From: Hyaloperonospora brassicae
Taxonomy: Eukaryota; Oomycota; Peronosporomycetes; Peronosporales; Peronosporaceae
Length of the DNA: 64,000 nt
NCBI GenBank assembly: GCA_947650285.1
Contig: CANTFL010001449.1
Coordinates: 124,001-188,000 of the forward strand
Direction of reading: 5' to 3'
Both the position numbers and the translations under genes were made by a program. This document shows, piece by piece, positions 18,510-31,600 of the stretch; the stretch's first letter is position 1, and each line of letters starts with the position of its first letter. The notes beneath the pieces were generated by a model. That model was not told the DNA's origin and did no database searches. It saw only the letters and a program-made list of their open reading frames with translations.

Positions 18510-20190
18510 TCATTTCCGTGGCTTCGAAAAATGACGCGGGGGTCGTGAAGGTGTAGAATAGCTTGCCCTCAATTGCACATCGGATCCTAGTGGAGTCGAT
18601 CGAACACTAGAAATGCGGGCACGAACACTGCGTGACATTGACCTTCGATCGACTTCCGGGCGCTTCCTCAACGGAGTCTTGAGCCCCAGCGTTCGTGAAT
18701 CGAGGTTGCGATGGCGCTGAGTCACGAATGAATACAAATCAGTTTCACGCTTGCACTCACTTATCGCCATCACAAACATTGTGACAAATCCGTACAGCTT
18801 CTGACTCCAATCGATTGGCAAGTTTCTCCCGTCGCGACGTCTCTTGGAGCTCGAAACTTGGTGTATGCATATTGCGGACTAGAAACAGAAACATCAATGG
18901 CTTAGGCTCTTGCTGTTTGGCCTCGCATTGGCGGTTCATACCTGACACGGCTCCAAGTTCTGCTGGCGTGCCTTCAATCTCTCCCCAGGTCATCAGTGGA
19001 CTTCCATGCACACCTGGTGCAATTAGTGGCGTCATCGGAATCAACGAGTAATCCTTTCGAGGTGACGATGATATCCCGCTACTTTCAACAGCATCACACT
19101 GCAACTCAACGCACGGTAAGACTTCGATACGCAAGTTATGGCGTACAGAGTGGACCAATACGCACTCGTGCATTTTCGCGAGGAAACCTTGAGTTCGCAT
19201 ACACCGTCTTCTTTCTCGCCTTTGGTGGCTGTCTCGTATGCGACCTCGGATCATAATTAAGCAACTGTCGGTCTTCTGAGCCAGCTGGCACCTATTCACA
19301 TCCAGAAAGTGTTGGAAACATACTCTGTGGCTAGCAGTTCCCAATTCTGTCAAGTCAAACTACACCAATATTGTACCCTACGTACATCTCGCGATGATGG
19401 GGAATCCGGTGGAAACAACAGCAAATTTCTTGCACGAAACTTCCATGTCTCGGGTGCGCTAGGTCTCGTGTCTTTCGGGCCTGCAAATTCAACAAATCCA
19501 TCGATCAGTCCCATGGTCCCAAGCGCACCACAAACTGACAGCCATTCCACCGGAAAACCTTTTGGAGCACACGACTCGTCGACGATCCGCCGCTTCTCCT
19601 TTGTAATCCATGTCCCATCCGTCAACAGGTGAAGCTTTGGATCGCCTCTCTCCTCGTCGTCATCGTATGCCCAATGATACCGTCGCTTATGGTCTCTCAA
19701 TGCCTTATCTTGCAGTTCATTGAACGATTCATTGTCCTCTGAAGTGTACGTTGCCACAAAGCGGTCCAGCGTCATCGACGCCGTGGTACTGTCTCCAGCA
19801 TCGATCTCGTCCTTCTGCTTCAAGTCGTGGTCAACTAACGGCTCTGGCGCGTGATCCCATCCCACGCCACTCGCGTCACTTCGCTCGGACGTGCGGTCTC
19901 CAAGTCTCGTCCCACGTGGTATTGTGTCCACGCGTACCACACTTTTCTCGTCGTTTTGGAACAGCTGAACTTTATCCAATACACAGCACAAATGACATAA
20001 AAAAGCAGCAGCGCAGTTCAACGGGCTGTTAAGTTTCCATGAGTCCATGCGTCGAGTACACGAAGTACATGAACTGCACCTCTGTCCGTCTCTTGAGGAC
20101 GGAAAGATCCGGGAAGAAGTCACGCTCAATGATCTGGCCGAGTTTCTCGACGTACTGCTCTTCCTCCAGCACCACCTTCTTCTTGCTCAT
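18510..20190 (-). CDS. ESS2: ESS2/DGCR14-type splicing factor
   Basis: Six exons (complement of 20190-20080, 19964-19386, 19291-19166, 19098-18942, 18878-18778, 18716-18510) join without a frame break to 426 residues. ESS2 is a nuclear protein of the spliceosomal C complex. The signatures fall in family order: start VVLEEEQYVEKLGQIIERDF then FPDL; FVATYTSEDNESFNEL; PETWKFRARNLLLFPP; DYSLIPMTPLIAPGVHGSPL followed by MTWGEIEGTP; REKLANRLE; and the C-terminal LRASYSTPSRPP. Introns are 61-115 nt with GT-AG ends, and three use the GTRNGT donor type common in oomycetes. The length is near the family norm (about 430-480). The gene marks the right end of the first housekeeping block; repeats begin within 2 kb of its start. 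Confidence 0.9.
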
Positions 20191-21699
20191 GGACGAAACT
20201 GCGTACTACCTAAATGACAAAATTGATTACAAGAAGAGGCGCACTCTGGTGTCCCGGTGCTCGTGATTAAAAATTCGTCGCATGGGGTTTAGGCTGCTAC
20301 TATTTCTAAAGCTGACATAGTCATCAAATTCAAGAGGTTTCTAATTGAGAGGAGACCTCTTCCTTAATTTACCGACGATCTTTTGACCGACATGGCTTTA
20401 GGTTTAAACGACTTTGAAATGTAAAATTGCCATTCAAAAACGATATTATCCACCATAATTTAAAATAGAGATAGCTTGGAATATACATCTAGATAATAAT
20501 ACACGATGCAAAGTTACATCAGTACATGTACCCAGGATCTTTATAAATATAGATAAAGACTCGTGTATAGAATCGTCGATGCTAGGATCTTGTCGTCGAT
20601 ATCGCCCTATGAACACAAAAAGATAAGAAGATTCAAACATCGCAAATTTCGAGCTAGCTGGTAGCGGATCGACCTTTCGTACTCGTAGTAGCCCCTTTTC
20701 GTTGAGAAGTGTTGACCTATGACTTACGTTACCACCAAACTTAGACCTTCCATATACACCGCTCTTTTTCCGAATTGTGTTTACGTAAGGAAACCGTCAT
20801 CCACGCAAATATTTGGTGGAATAGGATAAAACCGGTACATGACATTGACACTGCACTAACGTCATGCAGAAGTAGTATTCGTAAATATATATTGAATATC
20901 ATTGTAAACTGCGTATTTAGTTCTTTTGCTTATTCGTTGGTACCGACCGTTGGATCAACAACAACACTTGTAATGGATACAAGAACGTGCGCAATATGAG
21001 GTAAACTAGATACTTTGGATTCATGTTTGAATTTGATGTAGTAATTTACAGGTCAGAACAAAATAGATATTGTTTATAACTAGCGGTGATCAATTTACTT
21101 TTGTTCACGCGTTCTCTTACGTGTTATCAGTAGTCTCAATAAGTCTGCACGGACGTGTGCGAGAGGCTCCGAGTCACCCAACCACTTACCATGAATTTGG
21201 TGATAAATCTAAAGCTTTCTTGCTTACGACCAGAATTTGTTCTTTATGCGCGATGTTCAGCATGCTACGGGTGAATGAGTGATTTTGATCGTTGGTGGCT
21301 CGGCCGTAAGCGCCATGTCGTACGATCGAAATGGGAAAGAGCATCATACTATACGATATAATAGGGAACGGTTAACGTGCACCAAATGTCAATCTCATGC
21401 AGCATGATTTCAGTGCCACAGAAAGGACGATAACCTTGCTTCACTAGAAAGGTTTACGACGGTTAAAGCTGTTGCGGAACAGGATGATCGAAAGCCAAAC
21501 TGTATCGACAACAACAATCTCATGATTTTGTTGGCAATCCGACGCATGTGCTTCGATTCAAGAAATGACATCGAGCTGGTTCAAGGTAGTTGAGTGAAAC
21601 CCTTTGAAACGATTATCCATGGAGCTGGACTACGCCATCAAAGCTCAACATATGCAAGGCGACACGGACGACTAACTATATCCTATGATCGGGCAACAG
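20191..21699. other. AT-richer intergenic tract at the edge of the repeat zone
   Basis: Base composition falls from GC-balanced to AT-rich near 20270. Only frames under 75 codons occur. No recognisable gene or element was found. Confidence 0.5.
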
Positions 21700-22190
21700 C
21701 GTTACCGCGACAACGACTGCTTCATAGACTGGTTAGCACTAGCCCTCGGACAGCAGAGCACCTACGCGCAGTCTCGTGTCTAGAGATGAACAGGTTCCTC
21801 GGCGTCAGTGCAGGGCTTTGTAATTCGTGTTGTGCAGTGTGAGAGGCCTCCAGCCAGTGGTTGACATCATTGTTGAGAAAGGCTGAAGCCCCCGTGACAA
21901 CACCTTGTTCGGAGGACGCGTTCACTTGAATAGAAGCATCTGTACCCATAGCGATGTTTGCTAGCTGATCCGCCATTTTATTGTAAGTGCGGTAATGATA
22001 CCTATCGTCCACTGAGGCTAGAGGAAACGAGAAGGTCAAGCGCTACATGTGCGCTGATGTGCCGAGATCAAGATACCCAGCAAGATACTTCGTTCTCAAC
22101 ACAACATCGTATATGGGGCGCTAAACTTCCGCTTTTCCTGTAGCCTCGGGGGAGGTTACTAGTCTGAGTTATAGCTGATTGTTAAGCTGC
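21700..22190 (-). mobile_element. LINE-type ribonuclease H fragment (decayed)
   Basis: The minus frame 22039-21722 contains YRTYNKMADQLANIAMGTDA. This is the C-terminal RNase H motif (N-x-x-A-D-x-x-A-N-x-A-M) of non-LTR retrotransposons that are common in oomycetes. Upstream, a frame-shifted piece (LRTKYLAGYLDLG) may belong to it. No reverse transcriptase core remains nearby, so this is a short 3' relic. Confidence 0.45.
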
Positions 22191-22599
22191 TAAGGTGCAA
22201 TCACTGCCATAGGACACTACGCGTACTATTGTAGTGTCCTGAGTCCAATATTTTGTAACATAGAGCAAAATGATCCTTTCTATCAATAAAGGTCATGAAA
22301 GCGGATTTGATATGGTTGCGAAGTCGCGACAGCGTGGAGGCTCGTCGATCAAACGATCGGGATATCAGGAGAAAAATGACAAGTGATCCAGAAATGCCAA
22401 GATGATGATCAAAATGTCTTCGCAAATGATGTTTACAACACATCGTCAATGCGCTTATCTTCCCCTCGAGATGAGATCTCTCTCATCGTCTCGAATATCG
22501 AAGTGATAAACACGATACACTTCTCAACTTGCCTCCAAGCGCACGGATCCACCACAAAGTATCCTTTTGGTATAGCAAGCTCAGGTTAAGCACAGCCGG
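22191..22599. other. Non-coding spacer between retroelement relics
   Basis: Only frames under about 85 codons; nothing recognised. A short inverted repeat of GGACACTAC around 22210-22240 could form a hairpin (AGGACACTACGCG opposite TTGTAGTGTCCT). Confidence 0.4.
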
Positions 22600-24840
22600 C
22601 ATCTTAGCGCAAGAAGATATCGACTTTCCAGATGGATGATGGAGACGTCGAGATGAAGCCCGCGCACATCACCGCACCGGAGCATATCACAACGCCACGC
22701 TTATTCAATGCAACCAGGTGTCATTAGTCCGCTGATGAAGCCAGCGGGAGAAGTATGGGTAACTTCTTCACGAGCCCTGATCTGCAACAGGCTAGCATTA
22801 TGGCACCATCGCAGTGAGTAGTAAGGACTTTATCGATGCGGAAATGCTCACCAACATGACGCTGTCTTTGACAAGGATGTGGAGACGCTTGACGACTCAG
22901 GTATTGAGCAAGAGATCAATCGGCGTTGCAGGACGGTGAAGTATAATTATCTCCCGAGCTTTAAGGCTCTTTTCGCCGAGAAGCTGCGAACGGACCTCAA
23001 CGAAGACGACATTGAAGCCCGGAAATGAAAGTATACCGCTTGTTTTACCAAGGTCTTGGGCAACTTTGGTGTCCAAAGTGTACCGGGATACAACGAGACC
23101 AAAGACAACGATGCGATGGTGCAGACAAACAACAGGACCACGATTCTGGTTGATAAGCTCGCGCCCACAGTGCTGAAGCGTGAGATCATGCGTATCGTTG
23201 CCCTCGAGCATCGGGAGGCAAAGGCGAATGAAGGAGCTCTATACAATCTGATTCTTGAACGTGCTCGTCGGAAACAGCACTAAATCTGATGAGAATGGAT
23301 GAAAAGCCGAAACAGAAACAAAGTAAAACACCGATCAGTCGCAAGTCTTATACCCAGAAAGTCAAGGGTTCCATGAACGGCGATGACATGTCTCGATCGT
23401 CAAAGTAGCGTTCATCGAAACCAGCAACTTCCACACCATTCCGCGATGTCTGTCCGGTGTGCAAAAGTCCTCATTGGGTGTCGAAGTGTTTAACATCATC
23501 CAAAGTACAGAAAAATGAAGCCAAACGAGCCATGCGAGAGCGCACGGTTGCACGTGCCTCAGCAAAGCGCGCAACACTCTCTTCGAATCAAGAATGGAGA
23601 CTCACATCTATCAACGTTTCTAGCGGATGTATCATAGATACGCTGAATCGGGTTCGGATGTATCATTCTCCGCAGTCTTTTGCTTGGCTCCTACTCGACG
23701 CTCAAGTGGCTACCACCCTCCGTCACCCTATTAGTATGGGGGTGGTTGGGGGTGCCACGTCGGTCTGCCGCAAGCGTGTGAACTTGTACGTCCAAGTACG
23801 TACTGCTTCAGGACCTTTCAGCATCGTTCATGTTGACAATCTCTTCCTGGACGACGAAGAAGACCAATTTATTTCTGGCAAAGACATTCTCAGCAGTTTT
23901 GGTATCGACGTTGGGATTATGATTGCTTAGCTAGATAAGGGGCCATTTTACTGATACATATGGTGGACATCTTACAACCAATCTTTCTGTTGAAGCTGGT
24001 CTTGATGCCGATTTGCGATCCTGAATATTCGATCTATATTGGATACGCAGCCCGGTTGGAAGAGGGTGAAAATTGTGGTCTCGCGCATTAAATATGTGAA
24101 CTCGCCACCCAACACAGATAGATTGGCGGAATCAGCTAGGCTAAGAATCGCCTACAACGGTTGAGATTTTCTCAGTGAAGTTCCGGGTCGACGATAAGAC
24201 TGTAACTTCCAAGGCTAGACCGTATCCGAAGCAACGCAGTTATTATCTGCGCTCCTACTTCGCCCAGATAGAGCTTCTAGGGCTCGCTCACCGCAATTAT
24301 TACAGCCACTGGCCCTCACCTGCGTTACCAGTTTGAAAGGGCCTTAACACGAATTAATTTTGCACCACAATTGATACTACTTGAATCAAAAGTCTTTTGA
24401 TTCCGCTGGCTGGCGCCATGCCGAGTATGATTACAGCGACCGCTCTCGTCTGAGGAGCTAAGTATTATGCAATTTTAAGATTTTTGCAGCTCGCACTGCA
24501 TCCGGACTGCAAGGTGCACTTTTCAATCGTCAGAAAGAATGACGAGTACACCCCAACCCGTGTGCCGCAGGAAGCTAACGAATCTGCAATTTTTAGAACC
24601 AGATGCACACGGTGTATTCCCAATTGTTGCATGACCACTTGCTAGTATGGATTGTTTGTTATATCGTCTCCACTCTAACCAGAGAGAAAAGAAGTCGACA
24701 ACATTTACGACTTCTGTAAATTGACTGCGATGTACAGCTTGGAGCTAAGTGTCTGCTCTTTTGACGCGAGGTAATGTGGTGCTGGGATGAAGTGGCGATC
24801 ACAAGATTTTTGTGACCCCCACCCTTCACCGGCGCCCTAT
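22600..24840 (+). mobile_element. Ty3/gypsy element, decayed gag, protease and reverse transcriptase
   Basis: Reading rightward with frameshifts, the pieces lie in element order. A gag start is at about 22630 (DGDVEMKPAHITAPEHITTP). A gag body lies at 22870-23280 (YNYLPSFKALFAEKLRTDLN, ILVDKLAPTVLKREIMRI). A zinc-knuckle-like segment is at about 23450 (CKSPHWVSKC). A retropepsin-like domain at 23580-23930 ends FISGKDILSSFGIDVG. Reverse-transcriptase remains lie at about 24190-24640 (VDDKTVTSKARPYPK, LALHPDCKVHFSI, EYTPTRVPQ). Stops and frameshifts break every part, so it cannot code for a working product. No long terminal repeats were located. The left and right limits are approximate. Confidence 0.75.
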
Positions 24841-25250
24841 GACCGACTATCGGGGGGGAACTCCTTCATCGTGCTTGTTTCCTTTCTCACCTTGTGTAAG
24901 CGTCGGTAGGGAGGGCTGCAATCTTTTAGAGGGACAAGTGTAAATGGAAAACTTGACCGTGTTGAGATGAGTAGGTGATCGCGGGAAATGATTTGCAAAA
25001 TCACGGGTGTACTTGTAGAGTGCATGATACGAGTCACCATGATGTCTACGAGATCGCCTTTTCCAAACTTGGTGCTTTTTTGCGATCCTTCTGAACACGT
25101 GAACCGTCTCGCACTTTTGCAATCTGCGTCCAATATCAGTTGATGGGTCTTGGAGAATTCTTGTATTCCTGGCCAAATCATCCAGGAATGATATTTTTAG
25201 TGGTAGATTGATCTTCTTAAACGTCGGGAGGCCATCTGATTATACCCGGA
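24837..25250 (-). repeat. Gypsy leader/gag repeat, copy A
   Basis: Read leftward, this stretch shares wording with the segments at 36521-36916, 44820-45150 and the right edge of the window. In order: CCTGG...TTTGG-CCAGG, then a TTGGACGCAG-like stretch, GGCGATCTNGTAGA, ATCATGCAC-CT-CAAGTACA, and CCGACGNTTACACAAGGTGAG. Conceptual translation contains FGKGDLVDI and SPPYRRLHKVRKE, matching the other copies at the protein level. It is most likely the 5' gag region of one gypsy family. Confidence 0.65.
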
Positions 25251-25501
25251 AAGAGGATAGACCCTTGTGCACTTAGAAGTATATTGGTTTTAAATATAAT
25301 ATCCAACCAAAGTCTAACCTTCTGGATAAGTCGATTACGTCTGTTAGGATGGACCACCACGTGTCGCATTGTGCTGCCAGGATTCGATTTTTCATCGTAT
25401 CCAGTACTTCATGCCAGAGAAACGTAATCTTATCATCCTCAGATTGCAGTGCACGGGATCACGCCACCCAACACCACGTCTTCAACGTTTCACGTCACCC
25501 A

Positions 25502-25591
25502 AGATCACAATATCCACGATCGCATCATCCGAGATCGCATCGTCCAAGATCGCGGTGTGTGAGATCACTTGACTCGGGATCACAATGCGTG
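25502..25591 (+). repeat. 15-bp minisatellite, six units
   Basis: GATC(G/A)C recurs at 25502, 25517, 25532, 25547, 25562 and 25577, exactly every 15 bases. The units include GATCGCATCATCCGA and GATCGCATCGTCCAA. In one frame the array encodes a five-residue repeat (IASSEIASSKIAVCEI). Confidence 0.85.
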
Positions 25592-25789
25592 GTGCAGCCC
25601 ATTGTTTGGGTTACACCTACAGCAAGCTAGTACTTAGTCACAGCGTGATCTGCGATCCACACCTTTCGATCCGCTTCACCAGAACCTCCTACAGCATTAC
25701 AGCTGACTCACAGAGTCATCTCAATTCTTGCATCATCCCCAATAGTCTGCGTCATGGAACCTTCTGCCCCTTCTTCTTTCTCGAATTTC

Positions 25790-26060
25790 GCGGCGTCCAC
25801 CGCAATCAAAAGCAGATCGCCTCCCGTGATTGCGACTCACAGCATATCTCCTACAGCGTTCGCACCTAGCAGCATATCATCCCTAACGTCGCCACTAGCA
25901 TCCGATCATCCCTATCGGTCTCAACAGGCACCGGGTCATCCTAAACGGTCTCAACTAGCACAAGATCGCCTCCGGTGATCGCGCACTAGCACAATATCAC
26001 CTTTAGAGGTCGTGAATGGCGACAAATTACACCCGGTGATCCCTACTGGTAACTGATCGC
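25790..26060 (+). repeat. Imperfect repeat tract of about 30-bp units
   Basis: Units built on CACTAGCA..GATC..CC..CGGT recur at uneven spacing (CACTAGCATCCGATCATCCC, CTAGCACAAGATCGCCTCCG, CTAGCACAATATCACCTTTA). They look like a longer, more decayed relative of the 15-bp array upstream. Confidence 0.5.
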
Positions 26061-27530
26061 CCCTTGATCTTGCCTTCCCATGTTTAGGAAGTGACTTTGG
26101 ATGTCGAGGCAGCCACAGATCAAGTGTCCGCATCCAGTGATTCCGCTGCTCCTGGATTGAGGCGGTCCAACTTCCCGACGTTTATCTGCGTCTATATACT
26201 ACCCGTCGTTGATCAAGCAACCTTGACGGACATACTGACTCACTTGTGTCAGTGGATAGGCATTCAACAAGATAACTTCATTTACTGCGACGAGTTGAAA
26301 CATGCGCTACGTACTCAGGCCCGTCGGAGTAATCGCAAAGGTCAAGAGGGTCGCGGCCTCTGCGAGTTCGTGTCGTCGTATGCGTTACCGATTCAGACTG
26401 CGTACAACCAACTCCGTGGAACGATCGGCGAGGTGGCCGCATATCGGGCTCAAGAAATTTCTTGCTTTAAAATAAAGCCGATCGAAGTAGATAGATCGCG
26501 CCATTATGCTCAGGGTAGTTTATGTGCGATATCCTTTCTTACGGCATCATGTGGATGATACCGCCGATCGATTAAACGCAGCCTAGACTCAGAAGACGGA
26601 GAAGCCGAGCCGGGCCAAGTATAAGGAATTCAAACTCAAGAAATGGTCTCTTCGATTCAAGGGCCTAATCAGACATTTTTAATATTGACTCGACAATGTC
26701 TTGAACGAACATGATCAACTCCGAGATGATCTTGCCCATCGTAATGGCGATCTTGACCGGCTACACAAGAAAACCTACTATCAATTGGTTTACCTGGGTC
26801 AACTTCGAGACCAGATTCGTGACTTGAAGTCGGAGCGCGATATTGCAATTAATGATCGTAGTTTCCATCGAGATCGCATCTTTCTTATCGCTACAGGTTT
26901 GTCTTAAAATTCTTCTCCGAACCTCGCGGTTCAAGCGAGTACCGAATCCATACCGGCCAAACGTCTGAGAAGTCGCCCCTCCATTTGCTGGCCACGTCCA
27001 AGCGAGCCCCTACTGATTATACAAGAGATCATAGTGTTCCAGTGCAATATCCGACTTCCCAATTTACACTAATCAGTGCCCCACCAAGAGCCCGACGGGC
27101 TACTGACCAAAGAGAAGGAAGGCTCAAGTTGCACCAACGCCAAATTGAGATAGAGACGAAACGGATGATCTTGGAGATGCGGAGTTGGCCACACTTTCAG
27201 GATCATGCTCTTTTTCTCGCCGTCATAGAGCCCTTCTGCGGCGTCATTCTTTGCCATGGTCGCTTCCTCGAGCCCAATCTGACCCAAATTATCGAACGTC
27301 GTTCTCTTCGGTGAAGCTTCTAGTTATTACGACGGTGCGATCAGTTTTTCGGAAGGCCCGCGGATACATCCACGATATATCTATACCCGCCGAGTACAAG
27401 TCTCTTCCAGCCACCAATGTTTCGCGTGATCAGTGCTTTTCTGTGTATCTCGATCACGCTGAAAGGTCACCTGCTCACGTGTTGTCTTGGTCTGCCCGGC
27501 GATTGAGCTAGACGAACTTGGCCGAATAAT

Positions 27531-28699
27531 CCTATGAATTCTTTGTTCGTCATTAGCCTAAGCCGAAAGATTATCTGTTTCTCGCTCCTCCCAGCTCTGC
27601 CTGACCGGCTTCAGTCGAGGATGGAACCCATACTTGGTCACATCTGCCCAGATTGCTGCGATGAGTTGCCACGAACGTTACAACGTGTATAAATCGAGAT
27701 CAACCCAATCTCATTCAAGATCACAGGATGGTTCAAGCAAGTGTTGGCAATGTACCGATAGTTTGAAGCTAGACAATGCCAGACACTTTAATAATCGACT
27801 TTCATGTTACTCTTTTCCTCTGCAGTTTGAGCGAGTGATCCGGGTCTGGCTCATTATTGTAATCAACGGCGTCATCGGAGATCGCGGAGACACGTGGGCG
27901 AGCAATTCTCCGATTCATTCTGCAGGGTATGATCGAGTGACATCGTGATCTGTAAATCCTGTTAAACTCGGACTCCTTGCACTTTCCACGCTCAGGTAGA
28001 GCACATTACTGGTTTTTAGGACTGAAATATCAAGCGACTAATCTACCGACCTTAATAACTACCTTGCCGGAGAAATTCTTTAGATTAGCCGCAGCATAAA
28101 CCGTATGAGGCGTCGATCACAAATCATCCAGGATCTTTTATCCCTCTTTTGGTCGGTAAGTTCGTCATTGAGTAGTTTTTAGTTTAATCACACTTTCGTA
28201 ATTTGGTATCGTCTTAGTTCTTCATCTCCGCAATTGTTTTTGTTTCTTGGCCATCTGACCGCGATCAGGATCCTGATCACCAGAAACAATATACACAGAC
28301 CCCTCTTCATTTCCATATGCAGCATATGCTTCACCGCTTTGCATCAATTTAAAACCTCGTTTCATACCGTAGCTCCTCCTAACCTTCGTATCGACTTTAC
28401 GAATCCGGATTGGATCAATATTCCGATCCCGCATTGTGTTATTAAATCACCTCGATTCATTTTCTCCTCTTTTGGTCACGATTAAACACTTGTAGTTGAG
28501 CTGCGCTATTTAAATCTACCTCGTCTACCCAGGCGGGTTCATTATACCCTTCCACTATACAGAAAATGACGGTGTAATCGACCAAAACGTGTTTTTGACC
28601 CGACCGCACGTCCTCTATCATTTCCACTTCGAATGATTATTCCACTATATCACCTTACTAGATATCATCTGGCAACAATGATCCATCAAAGCTCCCTCG
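27531..28699. other. Retroelement-derived spacer
   Basis: No gene. A minus frame at 28434-28222 may be the far C-terminal tail of the gypsy polyprotein to its right. The rest has only short frames. Confidence 0.4.
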
Positions 28700-31600
28700 A
28701 TCTGATTCCTGTACCTTCAACCGACTCGTGGGGCGTTTCGGGAACACATTCACTTGTTCCAGCTTCGATACGTGCACTACGGGGATAGTCTCTAGGGACT
28801 ACCTGCAATCTTCAACTGCACTGCGTGACCTCCGCATTTATTAGCCACACGAAAAGGCCTATGCCACATACGAGCTAACTTTCGCGCATATCCTTCCTTA
28901 ACGCCATCAAGGTTAACCATACTTGTAATCTGCGATCGATATCCAGCACAATACGATCTTCATCATGGCGATCTGAGGTGGTCAATAATAGCCTCAAGAT
29001 CTCGATATTAGATCGCGATCTTGAGTCTATCGTTGACCACCGCCCTTACACGTTGATATAGACGCTGTATACTGTATCGCCATCAACGCGGATCGTGATC
29101 TTGCAGTTTGATACTTCCTAGCGGCACGGGTGCTTCAAGGTCTATCGTGGGTCTTAACCTTATATCAAGTAAAACGGTTTGTCACCTCGGATACGGTTTC
29201 GCGCTGTATTAATTACAAGATTCAGCTTTTCCGCGTATCTTTACCACTCTCTCTGGGTCTCGTCTGTAACATACATTTTGATTGCTTGCATCAAGATTTG
29301 GTTCATACGCCCCGCCGACCCATTTTATTGCGGCCTGTACGCCATAAGGGCCTTCTCCTTTTCCCTGCGATCTGGTCAAATGTTTGAAAGAAATTCTAAA
29401 TAAAATTGGGCTCTTGGTCATGACGATTGCCTCGCTGAAACCAAACCGCCAAAACACGCATTCTTCGTGATTCCCTGCTATTGTATGGGCAGTACAGATA
29501 GAAGTGGCTTTAGCAATCAAATTTCGTGAAAACAGATCGACCAATATCAGAAACTCCGTGTGTCTTTTAATTCATCGTGGCAGAGAGTAAATATAATTTA
29601 TAACTAATATTTGAAAAGGGTACGTCGCTTGCATTTCACCCGGAGATTCGCCACGGTCTTACGGGCATTCTTTTCTCGCCTCATAGTCTATAAATTACCA
29701 CATAGCCTTGCATACTCCGGCAAAGTCCTCGCCGGTCGAAATGTTTGTAATCATGTGATACGAACGCCCCATATACTTGGTGGCCACCGGCATAACTTTT
29801 GTGGTAATGATGTAGGAGAACTTGCTAAAATAGCTCTGGAAGTACAAAAAGAATTGGGTCTACATGATCTTCCGATGTAGTCAACGATCGGTGAAAGAAA
29901 AATAACGGATAAGTCTGATCTAACTCATATCTCCTGCAATAAAAGCATATACCTTCGCTCTACCGCTATCAGCTTGGTCACATCTTCGATTAGATATGTC
30001 TTCAAGTCCTACGTCCACTGCTCTTCATCATGCGTTTGCTTTATACGATCAATCTGCATTTGCTGCACGATCTGCTTTTGCAAAGATCGGAGCTGATTGA
30101 CCTTCTCACTTAGGATCGAACTATTTCCGCCACCTTGTCTACCGGATCGGCTGGTTTTGACATGAGCAATCCATTCAGCCGGTTAAGCGTGATCATATCT
30201 TGACGATATTGGTCAAGGGTCACGATCGAAACTTTCTCTCACTGTAGATCCCCGCTCTCTAACCTGTGTGCGCTCTGGTTCCAAAGTCTCTTCTCGTTTA
30301 TGGAGAAGTGCGGTGGCCAAGATCTGATTTTCTTCATAGCTTTAAGACGCACAAATTGAAAATTAGGAGCTTTGCAGTCGATCTCACCACGCATCTGCCT
30401 TATCACCAAAGTCCAATCACCGCAAATTTTTCACCCGTCCTTGTGCTTGACTGGCGAGAAGATCAAAGCTGAGCATCAATCGTCTATATTCCGCCTCGCT
30501 TACGGTAAGACCAGCGGTGAACTCGGAAGCGGCAGCCACGATCGTCCACTGTGAAAAATCCTGTATTATCGAACGAAATACCTTCTCCTTCCTTTTCACT
30601 CTTGTCGATCCGTCTGAGCAGGAGTTTAAGAGGATTTCATCTTCTCTTACCGCGAGCGGTGGAATTCTTATCGTTTTTCTGGGTTGTTTGCCTGGCGCAA
30701 TCGCAATCATCACCTCATCCACTTCTTCAAGCGTAGTTACACTCGCCGCTAATGCACACAGTATATCATCTCCTCCCATTTGTTATCCGACGGATTTCTA
30801 GTGTCCAGTTGGGTAACAAAGAAGCGGTCTTCCTCAATCTTTCATTGAGGCTGGAAGGATGTTTTGGCCAGGACAAGGATGGATACCGCGTGAGCACCGT
30901 GATATCGCGTGACAATAGCAAAGTGTAGCATATACCCAGCATCCATAGAAGGGCCGACACTACTTTTTTGACCATATCTTAATGAACTGCATTAGGCTTC
31001 ATTGTATGGCTAAGAAATTTATAAGCCAATAGACCCCATCATGTTCCTGCAATACGCGGCTGACTATGCCCACTTACTAGCATACAACACGATCACTGGT
31101 GGTCGATCCGTGTCAGAATGTTAGAAATTTGTTATTGTGGCTACTTTATCGTTAGGTAGAGTGTAGAAAATCATCGCTTCTTCCAACTTCATATCCCTTC
31201 AGAATCCTGATCTCTCCTGTTATCTTGTCCAGATCATGTTTGTACACAATTTCAAGATCGTGATCGCAATCCGGTCCAGCATCCGGTCCAGCATCCGGCA
31301 CAGAAATTGATACATTGTTGCACTGCTAATAACATGGAAGTCCACATCACGCATCCCATAGAGCACTTGCGAATATATATCAGAGTCCTCAATCATCTAT
31401 ACTGTAGTAATTCAGACTTTCCAGAAAAGATTGCATCGACCATAATGTCCGGTAAAGCGCAATATGTTCAACATCGATTCTAAATCATTCGGACTAGCCT
31501 CCATACCTGCCAGTAAGACTTGATGGCCCAGAGATTTTACCATCCGACGTCCCCAGGAACGTTAAGATGAACGTATCGACAGATTTTACTGGATACAGAC

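Larger units (their letters stand above)
25340..27530 (+). mobile_element. Retroelement gag-like reading frames (decayed)
   Basis: Rightward frames at 26091-26558, 26701-26907 and 26985-27511 carry the hallmarks of the first gene of oomycete gypsy elements. One is a charged region with RTQARRSNRKGQEGR and SSYALPIQTAYNQLRG. Another is a coiled-coil-like segment (RDQIRDLKSERDIAINDRS). The third has PAEYKSLPATNVSRDQCFSV. Stops separate the pieces. The 5' part (25340-26060) is made of short tandem repeats, listed separately. Confidence 0.55.

Noticed and set aside
25502..25591. The 15-bp array as a CRISPR array
   Set aside because: Units are contiguous, with no spacers, and the context is a eukaryotic retroelement.
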